DNA of 64,000 nt from Castellaniella denitrificans. GTDB taxonomy: Bacteria; Pseudomonadota; Gammaproteobacteria; Burkholderiales; Burkholderiaceae_B. Position numbers and translations under genes: made by a program. The stretch is taken from the NCBI RefSeq assembly GCF_027214045.1, contig NZ_JAPWHE010000011.1, positions 1 through 64,000 of the forward strand, in the 5' to 3' direction. How positions within the stretch are numbered: the first letter of the stretch is position 1; every line of letters starts with the position of its first letter. This document shows, one piece after another, positions 22,271-34,501 of the stretch. The notes beneath the pieces are model-generated. The model searched no databases. It was not told where the DNA came from and saw only the letters and a program-made list of their open reading frames with translations.

Positions 22271-25200
22271 ATGAACATTTCCAGATTCTTCATCGACCGG
22301 CCGATCTTCGCGGCGGTCCTGTCGGTCCTGATCCTGCTGGCCGGCCTGCTGGCCGTCTTCCGCCTGCCTATTTCGGAATACCCGGCGGTCGTGCCGCCCT
22401 CGGTCGTCGTGCGCGCGCAGTTTCCCGGCGCCAACCCCAAGGTGATCGCGGAAACGGTGGCGGCACCGCTTGAGGAAGCCATCAACGGGGTCGAAAACAT
22501 GCTGTACATGCAGTCGCAGGCCAACAGCGATGGCAACCTGGTGGTGACGGTCAATTTCCACCTGGGCATGGACCCCGACAAGGCCCAGCAACTGGTGCAG
22601 AACCGGGTCGCGCAGGCCCTGCCGCGCCTGCCCGAGGACGTTCAGCGCCTGGGCGTGACGACGACCAAGGCGACTCCCACCCTGACGATGGTCGTGCATC
22701 TGGTCTCGCCCGACCAACGCTACGATCTGACCTATCTGCGCAACTACGCCGTCCTGAACGTCAAGGACAGGCTGGCGCGCATCCCGGGCGTGGGCGAGGT
22801 GCAATTGTGGGGCGCCGGCAACTACTCGATGCGCGTCTGGCTGAACCCGGAGAAAATCGCCGAGCGTGGCCTGACGGCCAGCGATATCGTCGCCGCCATC
22901 CGGGAACAGAACGTGCAGGTGGCCGCAGGCGTCATCGGCGCGGCGCCCAGCGGGCCCGGCGTCGCCATGCAATTCTCGGTCAACGCGCAGGGCCGCCTGC
23001 GAACGGAGGAGGAATTCGGCGACATCGTCCTGAAGTCCTCCGCGGACGGCGGCATCATCCGGCTGCGCGACGTGGCCCGCATCGAACTGGCAGCCTCGGA
23101 CTACGCCTTGCGATCCCTGCTGGACAACAAGCCGGCGGTCGCCATGGCGATCATGGAGGCCCCGGGCGCCAACGCCCTGGCCATTTCCGACGCCGTGCGC
23201 CAGACCATGAAGGCATTGTCGGCCGATTTTCCGGCCTCTCTCGAAAGCCGCATCGTCTACGACCCCACACAGTTCGTCCGGTCCAGCATCAAGGCGGTGG
23301 TGTCGACGCTGCTCGAGGCCATCGCCCTGGTCGTGCTCGTCGTCATCGTCTTCCTGCAGACCTGGCGCGCCTCCATCATTCCGCTGCTGGCAGTGCCCGT
23401 CTCGATCATCGGCACGTTTTCCCTGATGCTGACGTTCGGCTACACCATCAACGCACTGTCCCTGTTCGGCCTGGTGCTGGCGATCGGCATCGTCGTGGAC
23501 GACGCCATCGTGGTCGTCGAGAACGTCGAGCGCAACATCGAGACCGGCCTCAGCCCCCGCGACGCCACCTATCGCGCCATGAGGGAAGTCAGCGGGCCGA
23601 TCATCGCCATCGCCCTGACGCTGGTCGCCGTGTTCGTACCGCTGGCCTTCATGACGGGGCTGAGCGGGCAGTTCTTCAAGCAGTTCGCCATGACGATCGC
23701 CATTTCGACGGTCATCTCGGCATTCAATTCGCTGACGCTGTCGCCAGCGCTCGCGGCCCTGCTGCTGAAACCCCACGATGCCAGGCCGGACGCACTCACC
23801 CGGGGCATGGATCGCGTCCTGGGCGGTTTCTTCCGCGTCTTCAATCACATGTTCGGGCGCGCCTCGGACGGCTACGCGCGGGGCGTGGGCGCAGTCGTGC
23901 GACGCAAGGGCGCGACCCTGGGCGTCTATCTGATCCTGCTCGCGCTGACGGCGGGGATCGCCTACCTCGTCCCGGGCGGTTTCGTACCCGGCCAGGACAA
24001 GCAGTACCTCGTCAGTTTCGCGCAACTGCCAAGCGGCGCCTCGCTCGAACGCACGGATGCCGTGGTCCGGCGCATGAGCGAGATCGCCCTGGCCCAGCCG
24101 GGCGTGAAGAGCGTCGTCGCATTCCCGGGCCTGTCGATCAACGGCTTCACCAACAGCTCGAGCGCGGCCGTCGTCTTCATGACGCTCGACGATTTCGACA
24201 AACGCCGGGACGGTGCGACATCCGCGCAGGCCATCACGGCCGCGCTGAGCCGGCAATTCGCCAGCATTCAGGAAGCCTTCACCGCAGTCTTCCCGCCCCC
24301 GCCGGTGATGGGTCTCGGAACGGTCGGCGGCTTCAAGCTGCAGATCGAGGACACGGCCGGCCTGGGCTACGACCGCCTGAACGACGCGGTCCAGGCCTTC
24401 CTGGACAAGGCGGCACACGCGCCGGAACTGGGTCCCGCGTTTTCCAGCTACCAGATCAATGTGCCCCAGCTGGACGTGGATCTCGACCGGGTCAAGGCCA
24501 AGCAGTTGGGCGTGCCTGTCACAAACGTGTTCGACACCATGCAGATTTACCTGGGTTCGCTCTACATCAACGACTTCAACCGCTTCGGACGCGTCTACCA
24601 GGTCAAGGCCCAGGCCGACGCGCCCTTCCGGTCCAGCCCGGAGGACATTCTCCGGCTGAAGACACGCGGCGATTCGGGCGCCATGGTGCCGCTGGGCTCT
24701 CTAGTGTCCCTGACGCCGACGTACGGTCCGGAGATGGTGGTGCGCTACAACGGCTACACGGCCGCCGACATCAACAGCGGCCCCGCGCCCGGCTACTCGT
24801 CCGGCGAGGCCCAGGCGGCGGCCGAACGCATCGCAGCGGACACCTTGCCCAAAGGCATCAAGTTCGAATGGACGGACCTGACCTACCAGCAGATTCTGGC
24901 CGGCAACGCCGGGATCTGGGTGTTCCCCATCAGCGTCCTGCTGGTCTTCCTGGTGCTCGCCGCGCTCTACGAAAGCCTGACATTGCCATTGGCGGTCATC
25001 CTGATCGTCCCCATGAGCGCGCTCGCCGCCCTGGCCGGCGTCTGGCTGACCCGGGGCGACAACAATATTTTCACCCAGATCGGACTCATGGTGCTGGTCG
25101 GCCTGGCCTGCAAGAACGCCATCCTGATCGTCGAATTCGCCCTCGAACTGGAAGCGCAGGGGATGTCCGCAGCACAGGCCGCCCGGGAAGCCAGCCGTCT

Positions 25201-25480
25201 GCGCCTGCGTCCCATCCTGATGACATCCATCGCCTTCATCATGGGAATCGTACCTCTGGTCCTTTCCACAGGCGCTGGTGCGGAAATGCGTCATGCGATG
25301 GGGATCGCCGTCTTCTTCGGCATGCTGGGCGTCACCGCGTTCGGCCTGTACCTGACCCCGGTGTTCTACGTGCTGCTGCGCCGGCTCTCCGGCCGATCCT
25401 CCCCGGCCCGGCATGCCGAACCGGCAACCCCCGGCGCCCTCGTCCCCGCCACCAAACCCACAGTGGAAATCCGCTCATGA
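22271..25480 (+). CDS. RND multidrug efflux transporter (MexF/AcrB-like)
   Basis: This 1069-residue proton-drug antiporter has the 12-helix, two-repeat RND organisation. It opens MNISRFFIDRPIFAAVLSVL. The proton-relay residues are visible: Asp410-Asp411 in helix 4 (GIVVDDAIVVVENVERN) and Lys948 in helix 10 (GLACKNAILIVEFALE). It most resembles the HAE1 family, MexF branch, by overall character and by its LysR context. It is 10 bp after the adaptor, and its stop overlaps the start of the outer-membrane factor (ATGA). Likely substrates are antibiotics and phenolic or aromatic compounds, but this is inferred from the family only. Confidence 0.96.
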   Translation: MNISRFFIDRPIFAAVLSVLILLAGLLAVFRLPISEYPAVVPPSVVVRAQFPGANPKVIAETVAAPLEEAINGVENMLYMQSQANSDGNLVVTVNFHLGMDPDKAQQLVQNRVAQALPRLPEDVQRLGVTTTKATPTLTMVVHLVSPDQRYDLTYLRNYAVLNVKDRLARIPGVGEVQLWGAGNYSMRVWLNPEKIAERGLTASDIVAAIREQNVQVAAGVIGAAPSGPGVAMQFSVNAQGRLRTEEEFGDIVLKSSADGGIIRLRDVARIELAASDYALRSLLDNKPAVAMAIMEAPGANALAISDAVRQTMKALSADFPASLESRIVYDPTQFVRSSIKAVVSTLLEAIALVVLVVIVFLQTWRASIIPLLAVPVSIIGTFSLMLTFGYTINALSLFGLVLAIGIVVDDAIVVVENVERNIETGLSPRDATYRAMREVSGPIIAIALTLVAVFVPLAFMTGLSGQFFKQFAMTIAISTVISAFNSLTLSPALAALLLKPHDARPDALTRGMDRVLGGFFRVFNHMFGRASDGYARGVGAVVRRKGATLGVYLILLALTAGIAYLVPGGFVPGQDKQYLVSFAQLPSGASLERTDAVVRRMSEIALAQPGVKSVVAFPGLSINGFTNSSSAAVVFMTLDDFDKRRDGATSAQAITAALSRQFASIQEAFTAVFPPPPVMGLGTVGGFKLQIEDTAGLGYDRLNDAVQAFLDKAAHAPELGPAFSSYQINVPQLDVDLDRVKAKQLGVPVTNVFDTMQIYLGSLYINDFNRFGRVYQVKAQADAPFRSSPEDILRLKTRGDSGAMVPLGSLVSLTPTYGPEMVVRYNGYTAADINSGPAPGYSSGEAQAAAERIAADTLPKGIKFEWTDLTYQQILAGNAGIWVFPISVLLVFLVLAALYESLTLPLAVILIVPMSALAALAGVWLTRGDNNIFTQIGLMVLVGLACKNAILIVEFALELEAQGMSAAQAAREASRLRLRPILMTSIAFIMGIVPLVLSTGAGAEMRHAMGIAVFFGMLGVTAFGLYLTPVFYVLLRRLSGRSSPARHAEPATPGALVPATKPTVEIRS

Positions 25481-26922
25481 TCGAACGACTTTCTCTCGCC
25501 GCCGTGTCGGGCCTGCTGGCCGCTCTGCTCGCCGGATGCGCCATCGTCCCCAAATACGAACGGCCCACCGTCGAAGTGCCCGGCGTCTTCAAGGAAGCCC
25601 GTCTGAGCGCCGCCGAACGGCAGCGCTGGAAGCAGGCCCAGCCGGCCGACGACCTGGCACGGGGCCGCTGGTGGGCCATTTTCAGGGATCAGGCACTGGA
25701 TGCCCTGCAGGAGCAAGCCATGCGGGCGAATCAGGATCTGAAGGCGGCCGCCGCGCGCGTGAAGCAGGCGCGCGCGATGCAGCGGAACGCGCGCGCCGAC
25801 CGCTTTCCGGAGCTGACGGCCGGCCTGAGCGCCAACCGCCAGCGCACCGCCAACGCGGCCGGAGACTCGGTCGACACGGGCGTCACCACCACGCTCTGGC
25901 GCGCACAGACCGGCCTGTCCTACGAAGTCGATCTGTTCGGCCGCGTAGCCTCGGAAATCGACGCGGCTGGCGCCGACACTCAACGGGTCCAGGCGCTGTA
26001 CCATTCTGTGCGGCTGGCGCTGCAGGCCGACGTCGCGCAGACCTATTTCCTGATCCGGCGACTGGACGGTGAAACCCAGCTCTACGACAACACGATCTCC
26101 CTGCGTCAAATAAGCCTGGAGCTGGTCGAGACCCGTTTTCACGAAGGCGACATCAGCGAGCTCGACGTCGCACGGGCCCGGTCCGAACTCGCCTCGGCAC
26201 GCGCCGAGGCGCTCGGCGTCGAGCGGCAACGCGCCGCCGCCGAGCACGGACTGGCGCTGCTGCTGGGACAGCCACCTGCGAATTTTTCCCTGCCGCGGCA
26301 GCCACTGGCCAGGATTTCGGTGGCCATCCCGGCCGGACTGCCCTCCTCCCTGCTTGAAAGGCGCCCCGACATCGCCGCCGCCGAAAGAGCGCTGGCGGCC
26401 GCCAATGCACGGATCGGCGCCGCACGGGCCGCCCTGTTCCCGCAACTGGTCCTGACCGGCACCTTCGGCTTCGAATCGTCCGAACTGGACGAACTGCTGC
26501 GCTGGTCGAGCCGCAGCTTTCTGCTCGGCCCGCTGATCGGTACGGCGCTGACGTTGCCGATCTTCGACGGCGGACGGCGCCAGGCCGGCGTGGACCGCGC
26601 CCGCGCCCGCTACGAGGAAGACGTGGCCCTCTATCGGCAGAGCGTGCTCAAAGCCTTCGACGAAGTCGAGGATGGCCTGTCCGCGCTGCGCCTGCTGGGC
26701 GAACAGACCGAAGCGCAGGATACCGCCGTGGCCGCCGCAACCCACGCGGCGGAACTCTCGAAAAACCAATATGAAGCCGGGTCGGTCAGCTATCTGGAAG
26801 TCATCGACGCCGACCGCGACGTGCTGCGGCACCGGCGCACCCTCGTGCAGCTGGACGGCCTGCGCGCGCAGGCGGCCGTCCAGCTCATCCGGGCGATCGG
26901 CGGTGGCTGGGACGCGTCCTGA
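25477..26922 (+). CDS. Outer-membrane efflux channel lipoprotein (OprN/NodT family)
   Basis: This 481-residue TolC-type factor provides the outer-membrane duct of the tripartite pump. The signal peptide ends in a lipobox LLAGC, with lipidated Cys21. Two repeated outer-membrane-efflux domains follow, with the characteristic [20 protein letters not shown] in the middle and [16 protein letters not shown] near the end. The ATG overlaps the pump's TGA, so its translation is coupled. It closes the adaptor-pump-channel operon; dapD starts 74 bp later. Confidence 0.95.
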   Translation: MIERLSLAAVSGLLAALLAGCAIVPKYERPTVEVPGVFKEARLSAAERQRWKQAQPADDLARGRWWAIFRDQALDALQEQAMRANQDLKAAAARVKQARAMQRNARADRFPELTAGLSANRQRTANAAGDSVDTGVTTTLWRAQTGLSYEVDLFGRVASEIDAAGADTQRVQALYHSVRLALQADVAQTYFLIRRLDGETQLYDNTISLRQISLELVETRFHEGDISELDVARARSELASARAEALGVERQRAAAEHGLALLLGQPPANFSLPRQPLARISVAIPAGLPSSLLERRPDIAAAERALAAANARIGAARAALFPQLVLTGTFGFESSELDELLRWSSRSFLLGPLIGTALTLPIFDGGRRQAGVDRARARYEEDVALYRQSVLKAFDEVEDGLSALRLLGEQTEAQDTAVAAATHAAELSKNQYEAGSVSYLEVIDADRDVLRHRRTLVQLDGLRAQAAVQLIRAIGGGWDAS

Positions 26923-26996
26923 TTGTCGCAAGAGGGCGCCACGCTGCTAAAATTTCTGGTTCACTTCTTACAAGACACCGACCAGACTCCGCCATC

Positions 26997-28995
<1,999 letters not shown>

Positions 28996-29048
28996 CCCCA
29001 TCCGGTCCGCGCCGGACGGCGCGGGCGACCCCGTTCCCCACGCACACC

Positions 29049-29945
29049 ATGTCCTCTCCACATACCGAACTCCTGACCCTGCGCGATCTGCTGCGCTGGT
29101 CCATCAGCCGCTTTCACGCCGCCGGCCTGGTCTTCGGCCACGGCAGCGACAACGCCTGGGACGAGGCCGCCTATCTGCTGCTGCACGGTTTGCACCTGCC
29201 GCCCGACACGCTCGACCCCTTTCTGGACGCGCGCCTGCTGGAGCGCGAACGGCAGCGCTGCGTGGACCTGATCCACGAGCGCATCAACACGCGCAAGCCC
29301 GCCGCCTATCTGACGGGCGAGGCCTGGCTGCAGGGCGAGCGCTTCCTGGTGGACGAGCGCGTGATCGTCCCTCGATCGCCCATTGCAGAATTGCTGGCCG
29401 AAGGCCTGGCGCCCTGGATCGAAGACCCGGACGCGGTCGGACAGGCGCTGGACCTGTGCACCGGCTCGGGCTGCCTGGCGATCCTGGCGGCCCACGCCTT
29501 CGGCCACGCCACCGTGGACGCGGTGGATGTGTCCACCGACGCCCTGGCGGTTGCGCAATCGAACATCGAATTGCACGGCCTGCGGGACCGTGTCCAGGCG
29601 CTGCGCAGCGATCTGCTCTCCCAGGTGCCGGCGGACCGCCGCTACGACCTGATCGTCTGCAACCCGCCCTACGTCAACGAGCAATCTATGAAAGGGCTGC
29701 CGCCCGAATACCGGCACGAGCCCCGGCTGGCGCTGGCCGGCGGCGCCGACGGCATGGATCTGGTGCGCCGCATCCTGGCCGACGCGCCCCGCTTCATGGC
29801 CCCTGAAGGCCTGCTGGTACTGGAGATCGGCCACGAGCGGGCGCACTTCGAAGCCGCATTCCCCGAGCTGGAACCCGTCTGGCTGGACACGGCCGCCACC
29901 ACCGACCAGATCCTATTGCTGCGCCGCGCGCAGCTGGCCTCGTGA
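29049..29945 (+). CDS. prmB: Ribosomal protein uL3 glutamine N5-methyltransferase
   Basis: PrmB methylates a glutamine of ribosomal protein L3 during 50S assembly, using S-adenosylmethionine. The 298-residue protein has a helical N-terminal domain, the SAM-binding ALDLCTGSGCLAILAA, and the diagnostic catalytic NPPY (LIVCNPPYVNEQSM) that binds the glutamine side chain. The extended N-terminal HemK-type domain and the LRDLLRWSISRF start favour PrmB over PrmC. Its stop overlaps the GTG start of the ABC-F gene by three bases. Confidence 0.93.
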   Translation: MSSPHTELLTLRDLLRWSISRFHAAGLVFGHGSDNAWDEAAYLLLHGLHLPPDTLDPFLDARLLERERQRCVDLIHERINTRKPAAYLTGEAWLQGERFLVDERVIVPRSPIAELLAEGLAPWIEDPDAVGQALDLCTGSGCLAILAAHAFGHATVDAVDVSTDALAVAQSNIELHGLRDRVQALRSDLLSQVPADRRYDLIVCNPPYVNEQSMKGLPPEYRHEPRLALAGGADGMDLVRRILADAPRFMAPEGLLVLEIGHERAHFEAAFPELEPVWLDTAATTDQILLLRRAQLAS

Positions 29946-31864
29946 TCCGCGCCGCCGGCCTGACCCTGCGGCGCGGTGTCAAGGTCCTGCTGGAAAACGC
30001 CGAATTCGTCGTCCACCCGGGCGAACGCGTCGGCATCGTCGGCAAGAACGGCGCGGGAAAGTCCTCGCTTTTCGCCCTGCTGCAAGGCCTGATCGACCCG
30101 GATGCGGGCACGCTGGACATCCCCGCATCCTGGCGACTGGCCAGCGTCGAACAGATCCTGCACGATACTGATCGTCCGGCACGCGAATTCGTCATCGACG
30201 GCGATCACCATCTGCGCGATCTGCAGGCGCGCCGCGCCGCCCTGGACCCGGATCAGGGTCATGCGATCGCCGAACTGGAGGCCGCCCTGGTCGAGGCCGA
30301 GGCCTGGAGCGCACCTTCGCGCGCCGAACAGTTGCTGGCCGGCCTGGGTTTCGCCCCGGACGAATGGACCCGGCCGGTCGCCAGTTTTTCAGGCGGCTGG
30401 CAGATGCGCATTGCCCTGGCGCGCGCGCTGATGGCACCCTCCGACCTGCTGCTGCTCGACGAGCCCACCAATCACCTGGATCTGGACGCCATGTTGTGGC
30501 TGGAACGCTGGCTGGCCGGCTATCCGGGCACGGTGCTGCTGATTTCCCACGACACCGAATTTCTGGACGCGGTGGCGCGAGTCATCCTGCACTTCGAGCA
30601 GGACAAGCTGGTGCGCTACAAAGGCGGCTACGAATCCTTCCTGGAACAGCGCGCCGAGCGGCTGCGCCAGAACCGCCTGGCGATCCAGCGCCAGACGCGC
30701 GAGGCGGCCCACCTGCAATCCTTCATCGACCGCTTCAAGGCCAAGGCCACCAAGGCCAAGCAGGCGCAAAGCCGGGTCAAGGCCCTGGCGCGCATGCAGA
30801 CCCTGGCGCCGCTGGCCGTGGAGTCGGGCATCGACATCCGTCTGCCCGAACCCGCGCAGACGCCCGACGTGTTGCTGACGCTGGAGGACGCCACCCTGGG
30901 CTATCCGGCGAGCGGCGCCGGCGCGGCGCGCGCCATCCTGGAAGACGTAGGCCTGATGGTGCGCGGCGGCAGCCGCATCGGCATCCTGGGCGTCAATGGC
31001 GCCGGCAAGAGCACCCTGGTCAAGACCCTGGCCCGCGAACTGCGGCCCCTGGCGGGCGGCTACCGGCCGGCCAAGGGCCTGGAGATCGGCTATTTCGCCC
31101 AGCAGCAACTGGACGTGCTCGATCCGGAACTGAGTCCTCTGCAGCACTTCGTGCGCATCGCGCCGGACACACGCGAACAGGAACTGCGCAACATGCTGGG
31201 CGGCTTCGGTTTCGGCGGCGACATGGTGAGCCAGCCGGTGGCGCCTTTTTCCGGCGGCGAGAAGGCGCGCCTGGCACTGGCCCTGATCGTCTGGCGCAAG
31301 CCCAACCTGCTGCTGCTCGACGAGCCCAGCAACCACCTGGATGTGGACACCCGCGAGGCCCTGGCGCGCGCGCTGGCGGAGTTCCCCGGCAGCGTGCTGC
31401 TGGTATCCCACGACCGGCACTTGCTGCGCACCACCGTGGACAGTTTCTGGATCGTCGCCGACGGCCGGGTCCAGCCCTTCGACGGCGACCTGGAAGACTA
31501 CCGAGACTGGCTGCAGCAGCGCCAGGCGCAGCGCAACCAGGTCGCGCGCGCGGCAGCGCCGGCCCCGAACCAGGACCGCAAGGCGCAGCGCCGTGAACAG
31601 GCACAGGCCCGGCAGGAACTATCCACCCGCCGCAAGCCGCTGGAGGCCCGCTTGAAGCGGGTGGAAGACGCGATGTCCAGGGCGCAAGCCCGGCTGGCGG
31701 AACTGGACGCGCTGATGGCCGATCCGGATTTCTATACGGATGCCCACAAGGACACCCGTCCGGGCCTGATGGCCGAACACGGCGAACTGGGCAAGGCCCT
31801 CCAGCGCCAGGAAGAGGAATGGCTGGATCTGCAGACTGAGCTCGAGGCACTGGAAAAAACCTGA
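29942..31864 (+). CDS. ABC-F family ATPase (YheS-like)
   Basis: This 640-residue soluble protein has two ABC ATPase domains and no membrane segments, as in ribosome-acting ABC-F factors. Domain 1 shows Walker A GKNGAGKSS near residue 37, signature SFSGGWQMRIALARAL and Walker B DLLLLDEPTNHLDLD. The inter-domain linker is a charged helical stretch (QSFIDRFKAKATKAKQAQSR). Domain 2 shows GVNGAGKSTLVK and FSGGEKARLALALIV. A C-terminal coiled coil (about residues 545-640) follows. The start codon is GTG inside the prmB stop. Length and layout match E. coli YheS rather than EttA; function is probably translation-related. Confidence 0.92.
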   Translation: MIRAAGLTLRRGVKVLLENAEFVVHPGERVGIVGKNGAGKSSLFALLQGLIDPDAGTLDIPASWRLASVEQILHDTDRPAREFVIDGDHHLRDLQARRAALDPDQGHAIAELEAALVEAEAWSAPSRAEQLLAGLGFAPDEWTRPVASFSGGWQMRIALARALMAPSDLLLLDEPTNHLDLDAMLWLERWLAGYPGTVLLISHDTEFLDAVARVILHFEQDKLVRYKGGYESFLEQRAERLRQNRLAIQRQTREAAHLQSFIDRFKAKATKAKQAQSRVKALARMQTLAPLAVESGIDIRLPEPAQTPDVLLTLEDATLGYPASGAGAARAILEDVGLMVRGGSRIGILGVNGAGKSTLVKTLARELRPLAGGYRPAKGLEIGYFAQQQLDVLDPELSPLQHFVRIAPDTREQELRNMLGGFGFGGDMVSQPVAPFSGGEKARLALALIVWRKPNLLLLDEPSNHLDVDTREALARALAEFPGSVLLVSHDRHLLRTTVDSFWIVADGRVQPFDGDLEDYRDWLQQRQAQRNQVARAAAPAPNQDRKAQRREQAQARQELSTRRKPLEARLKRVEDAMSRAQARLAELDALMADPDFYTDAHKDTRPGLMAEHGELGKALQRQEEEWLDLQTELEALEKT

Positions 31865-32000
31865 GCCTCCCCGGCAGCACGCTGATTTTCCTGCATATTC
31901 CAAGGCTGAATAATTTAATACTCTTATATTCGTTCGGCATGAGGATGACGATCCTTAGAATGGACTGGTCTTATAACCGTCCCTTCAAAAGATCCGCGCC
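31865..32000 (+). promoter_or_regulatory. AT-rich upstream region of the AhpD/ACAD/ABC operon
   Basis: This 136-bp gap is distinctly AT-rich (for example AATAATTTAATACTCTTATATT) between GC-rich genes and must hold the operon promoter. It contains ATATTCCAAGGC (31895-31906), also found upstream of livK. No confident -35/-10 pair or known regulator site was identified. Confidence 0.5.
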
Positions 32001-32543
32001 ATGAGCCGCCTCCCCATCCAATCCGTCGAATCCGCTCCAACCGAAGCCCAGGACCGCCTGCGCGCCGCAGCCCAGGCCAACGGCTTCCTGCCCAACCTGC
32101 TGGGCGTCCTGGCGAACGCGCCCACCGCCCTGGAAACCTACCAGGTCGTCGGCGCGATCAACGGCCGCAACAGCCTCACCCCCACCGAACGCGAAGTCGT
32201 GCAGATCACGGCCGCCACCTACAACGGTTGCGGCTTCTGCGTGGCCGGCCACACCAAACTCGCCTACAAGAAGCTGCAACTCCCCCAGGAACTGGTCGAG
32301 GCCCTGCGCGGCACCCAGGCCCTGTCCGATCCCAAGCTGAACGCACTGGCGCAATTCACCCTGCAAGTTCTGGAGCACCGCGGCCAAGTGTCCGACGAAG
32401 CACTGGCCGCACTGCGCGCGGCAGGCTACGACGACGCCCAGGCCCTGGACGTGGTGCTGGGCGTAAGCCTGGCGACACTGTGCAACTACGCCAACAATCT
32501 GGCCCGCACCCCCATCAACCCGGAACTGCAGGCCTACGCCTGA
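32001..32543 (+). CDS. AhpD-fold carboxymuconolactone decarboxylase family protein
   Basis: This 180-residue, all-helical protein carries the redox CxxC and nearby histidine of the AhpD family (YNGCGFCVAGHTKLA). Members reduce peroxides or act on lactones; the specific reaction here is unknown. A pre-motif TEREVVQITAATYN matches the CMD domain core. It is the first gene of a five-gene unit with an acyl-CoA-dehydrogenase-like flavoprotein 14 bp downstream and an ABC importer. I infer that it protects against or processes a reactive product of the flavoprotein step. Confidence 0.9.
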   Translation: MSRLPIQSVESAPTEAQDRLRAAAQANGFLPNLLGVLANAPTALETYQVVGAINGRNSLTPTEREVVQITAATYNGCGFCVAGHTKLAYKKLQLPQELVEALRGTQALSDPKLNALAQFTLQVLEHRGQVSDEALAALRAAGYDDAQALDVVLGVSLATLCNYANNLARTPINPELQAYA

Positions 32544-32557
32544 TCCTGGAGGCCCGC

Positions 32558-33658
32558 ATGTCCACCGACCTGTTGCCCGCCGTCCATGGCGACGGCATCG
32601 ACGCCCTGATCCGGGAAAGCCTGGCGCCCCAGGCGGAAGCCATCGATCAGGGCCGGTATCCGGGCGACTTCATGCGAGCGCTGGGCCGCCTGGGCGGCTT
32701 CGGCGCCGCGCTGCCCGTCGAATCGGGCGGCCTGGGCCTGGACCTCGCGGCCCAGATCGAGATCATCGCCCGCGTCGGCCGCGTCTGCGGCTCCACGGCT
32801 TTCCTGGCCTGGTGCCAGTCGGCCTGCGCCTGGTATTTCCATCAGACGGACAACGCCGCCGCGCGCGAACGCTATCTGTCACCCATCGCCCGGGGTGAGA
32901 TCCTGGCCGGCACCGGCATGTCCAACTGCGTCAAGCATCTCGCGGGCATCGAACGCATCAACCTGCGCGCGCGGCGCGACGGCGAAGGTTACCGCGTGAA
33001 CGGCGCCTTGCCCTGGGTCTCGAACCTGGGGCCCGATCACCTGGTCATCGCCGCCGCGGCTGTCGAGGAAGGCGGCTACATCATGTTCGCCGTGCCGCCG
33101 GGCGCGACCGCGCTGACGTTGCGCCCCTGCCCCGCCTTCGCCGGCATGGAAGGCACCGGCACCTACGGCGTGCACCTGAAGAACGCGCTGATTCCTGCGA
33201 CGGACGTGCTGGCCGAGCCCGCGGGCTTCGAGGACTACATCGGCCGGATCAAGCCCGGCTTCCTGCTGATGCAGATCGGCATGGGGCAGGGGCTGGTCCG
33301 GGCCAGCCTGGAAACCATCCATGCAACCAACCAGCGGCTGAGCCACGTCAACACGTTCCTGGACGACCAAGAGGACACGCTCGGCCAGGATGCCGGGGCC
33401 CTGCTGACGGAAACCGTGCGGCTCGCGCGCCTGGACCGGGACGCGCTGCTCCTGGACATCCTGCGCGCCCGCGCCCGGGCCTCGGAACTCAGCCTGCGGG
33501 CCACGCAATCGGCCGCCCTGCACGCGGGAGCCGCCGGCTACCTGATGAGCCACCCCGCCCAGCGCCGCCTGCGCGAAGCCTTGTTCGTCGCCATCGTGAC
33601 ACCGGCCCTGAAGCACCTGCGCAAGGAAATCCATGCGCTCGAACGAGAGGCGGCCTGA
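32558..33658 (+). CDS. Acyl-CoA dehydrogenase-like flavoprotein
   Basis: This 366-residue protein follows the acyl-CoA dehydrogenase fold: a helical N-terminal domain (PVESGGLGLDLAAQIEIIAR), a beta domain with a flavin-adjacent segment (YRVNGALPWVSNLGPDH), and a C-terminal four-helix domain. I could not place a catalytic glutamate. It may be a monooxygenase or desulfurase relative (DszC/SfnB type) rather than a beta-oxidation enzyme; association with a NitT/TauT importer fits that better. TGGAGG lies just before ATG 32558. The next gene starts after three bases. Confidence 0.85.
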   Translation: MSTDLLPAVHGDGIDALIRESLAPQAEAIDQGRYPGDFMRALGRLGGFGAALPVESGGLGLDLAAQIEIIARVGRVCGSTAFLAWCQSACAWYFHQTDNAAARERYLSPIARGEILAGTGMSNCVKHLAGIERINLRARRDGEGYRVNGALPWVSNLGPDHLVIAAAAVEEGGYIMFAVPPGATALTLRPCPAFAGMEGTGTYGVHLKNALIPATDVLAEPAGFEDYIGRIKPGFLLMQIGMGQGLVRASLETIHATNQRLSHVNTFLDDQEDTLGQDAGALLTETVRLARLDRDALLLDILRARARASELSLRATQSAALHAGAAGYLMSHPAQRRLREALFVAIVTPALKHLRKEIHALEREAA

Positions 33659-33661
33659 CGC

Positions 33662-34501
33662 ATGAGTCTCGCCACCGAGCTTGCCGCCCCGATCGCCGGG
33701 ACCTCCGCCATCGAAACCGGTGTGCTCAGCGCCACGGACGTGGCACTGGACTATGCGCGGCCGGGGGATGGCCCCCACCGCATCCTGCAGGATTTTTCCC
33801 TGGAGCTGCAGGCAGGGGAAATCGTCGCGCTGCTGGGTCCCAGCGGCGTCGGCAAGTCCTCGCTGCTGCGGGTGCTGGCGGGTCTGCAGCAACCGCAAGC
33901 CGGTCAGGTCCGCCTGCGCGGCCGTCAACTGACCGGTCCCGCCCCTGACGTAGGCTTCGTCTTCCAGGACCCCTGCCTGCTACCCTGGCTGACCCTGGAG
34001 GAGAACGTCGCCTTCGGTCTGGATTTTCGCCATCAGCCCAGGCTGGACGAGGCACTGCGCCGCACGCGCGTTCAACAAGCCATCGCGGAAGTCGGCCTGA
34101 CGCACGCCCGGACACGCTACCCCGACGAATTGTCGGGCGGCATGGCCCAGCGGGCCGCTCTGGCCCGCAGCCTGGCGCGCGCGCCCGAAATCCTGCTGCT
34201 GGACGAGCCCTTCAGCGCCCTGGATGAAGTGACCCGCGGCGAAATGCAGACCCTGCTGCTGGAAATCAGCGCGCGCCACTGCGCCGCCGCGATCCTGGTG
34301 ACCCACGACATCGACGAGGCGCTGCTGCTCGCCGACCGCATTCTGCTGCTGGGCGGCCAGCCGGGCAGCCTGATTGGCCAGTGGCGGCCCGGCCGCCCCC
34401 ACCCACGGGACGAGACCGATCCCCACCTCACCTCACTGCGCGTCCAGATCCTGCAAGCCCTGCGCGCCGCCCGCCCACCCAAATCCAATCCGGCATCATG
34501 A
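33662..34501 (+). CDS. ABC importer ATPase, NitT/TauT (SsuB/NrtD-like) family
   Basis: This 279-residue cytoplasmic ATPase powers the importer encoded by the next two genes. Walker A is GPSGVGKSS, the Q-loop lies in VGFVFQDPCLLPWLTLEENV (the LLPW feature typical of nitrate/taurine/sulfonate ATPases), the signature is LSGGMAQRAALARSLA, and Walker B is ILLLDEPFSALDEVT. Its stop overlaps the start of the binding-protein gene by four bases. Confidence 0.93.
   Translation: MSLATELAAPIAGTSAIETGVLSATDVALDYARPGDGPHRILQDFSLELQAGEIVALLGPSGVGKSSLLRVLAGLQQPQAGQVRLRGRQLTGPAPDVGFVFQDPCLLPWLTLEENVAFGLDFRHQPRLDEALRRTRVQQAIAEVGLTHARTRYPDELSGGMAQRAALARSLARAPEILLLDEPFSALDEVTRGEMQTLLLEISARHCAAAILVTHDIDEALLLADRILLLGGQPGSLIGQWRPGRPHPRDETDPHLTSLRVQILQALRAARPPKSNPAS

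Noticed and set aside
22807-25476. Long frame that would extend the outer-membrane factor to 1371 residues
   Set aside because: The upstream 890 codons are an out-of-frame reading of the RND pump. A real start with signal peptide and lipobox occurs at 25477.
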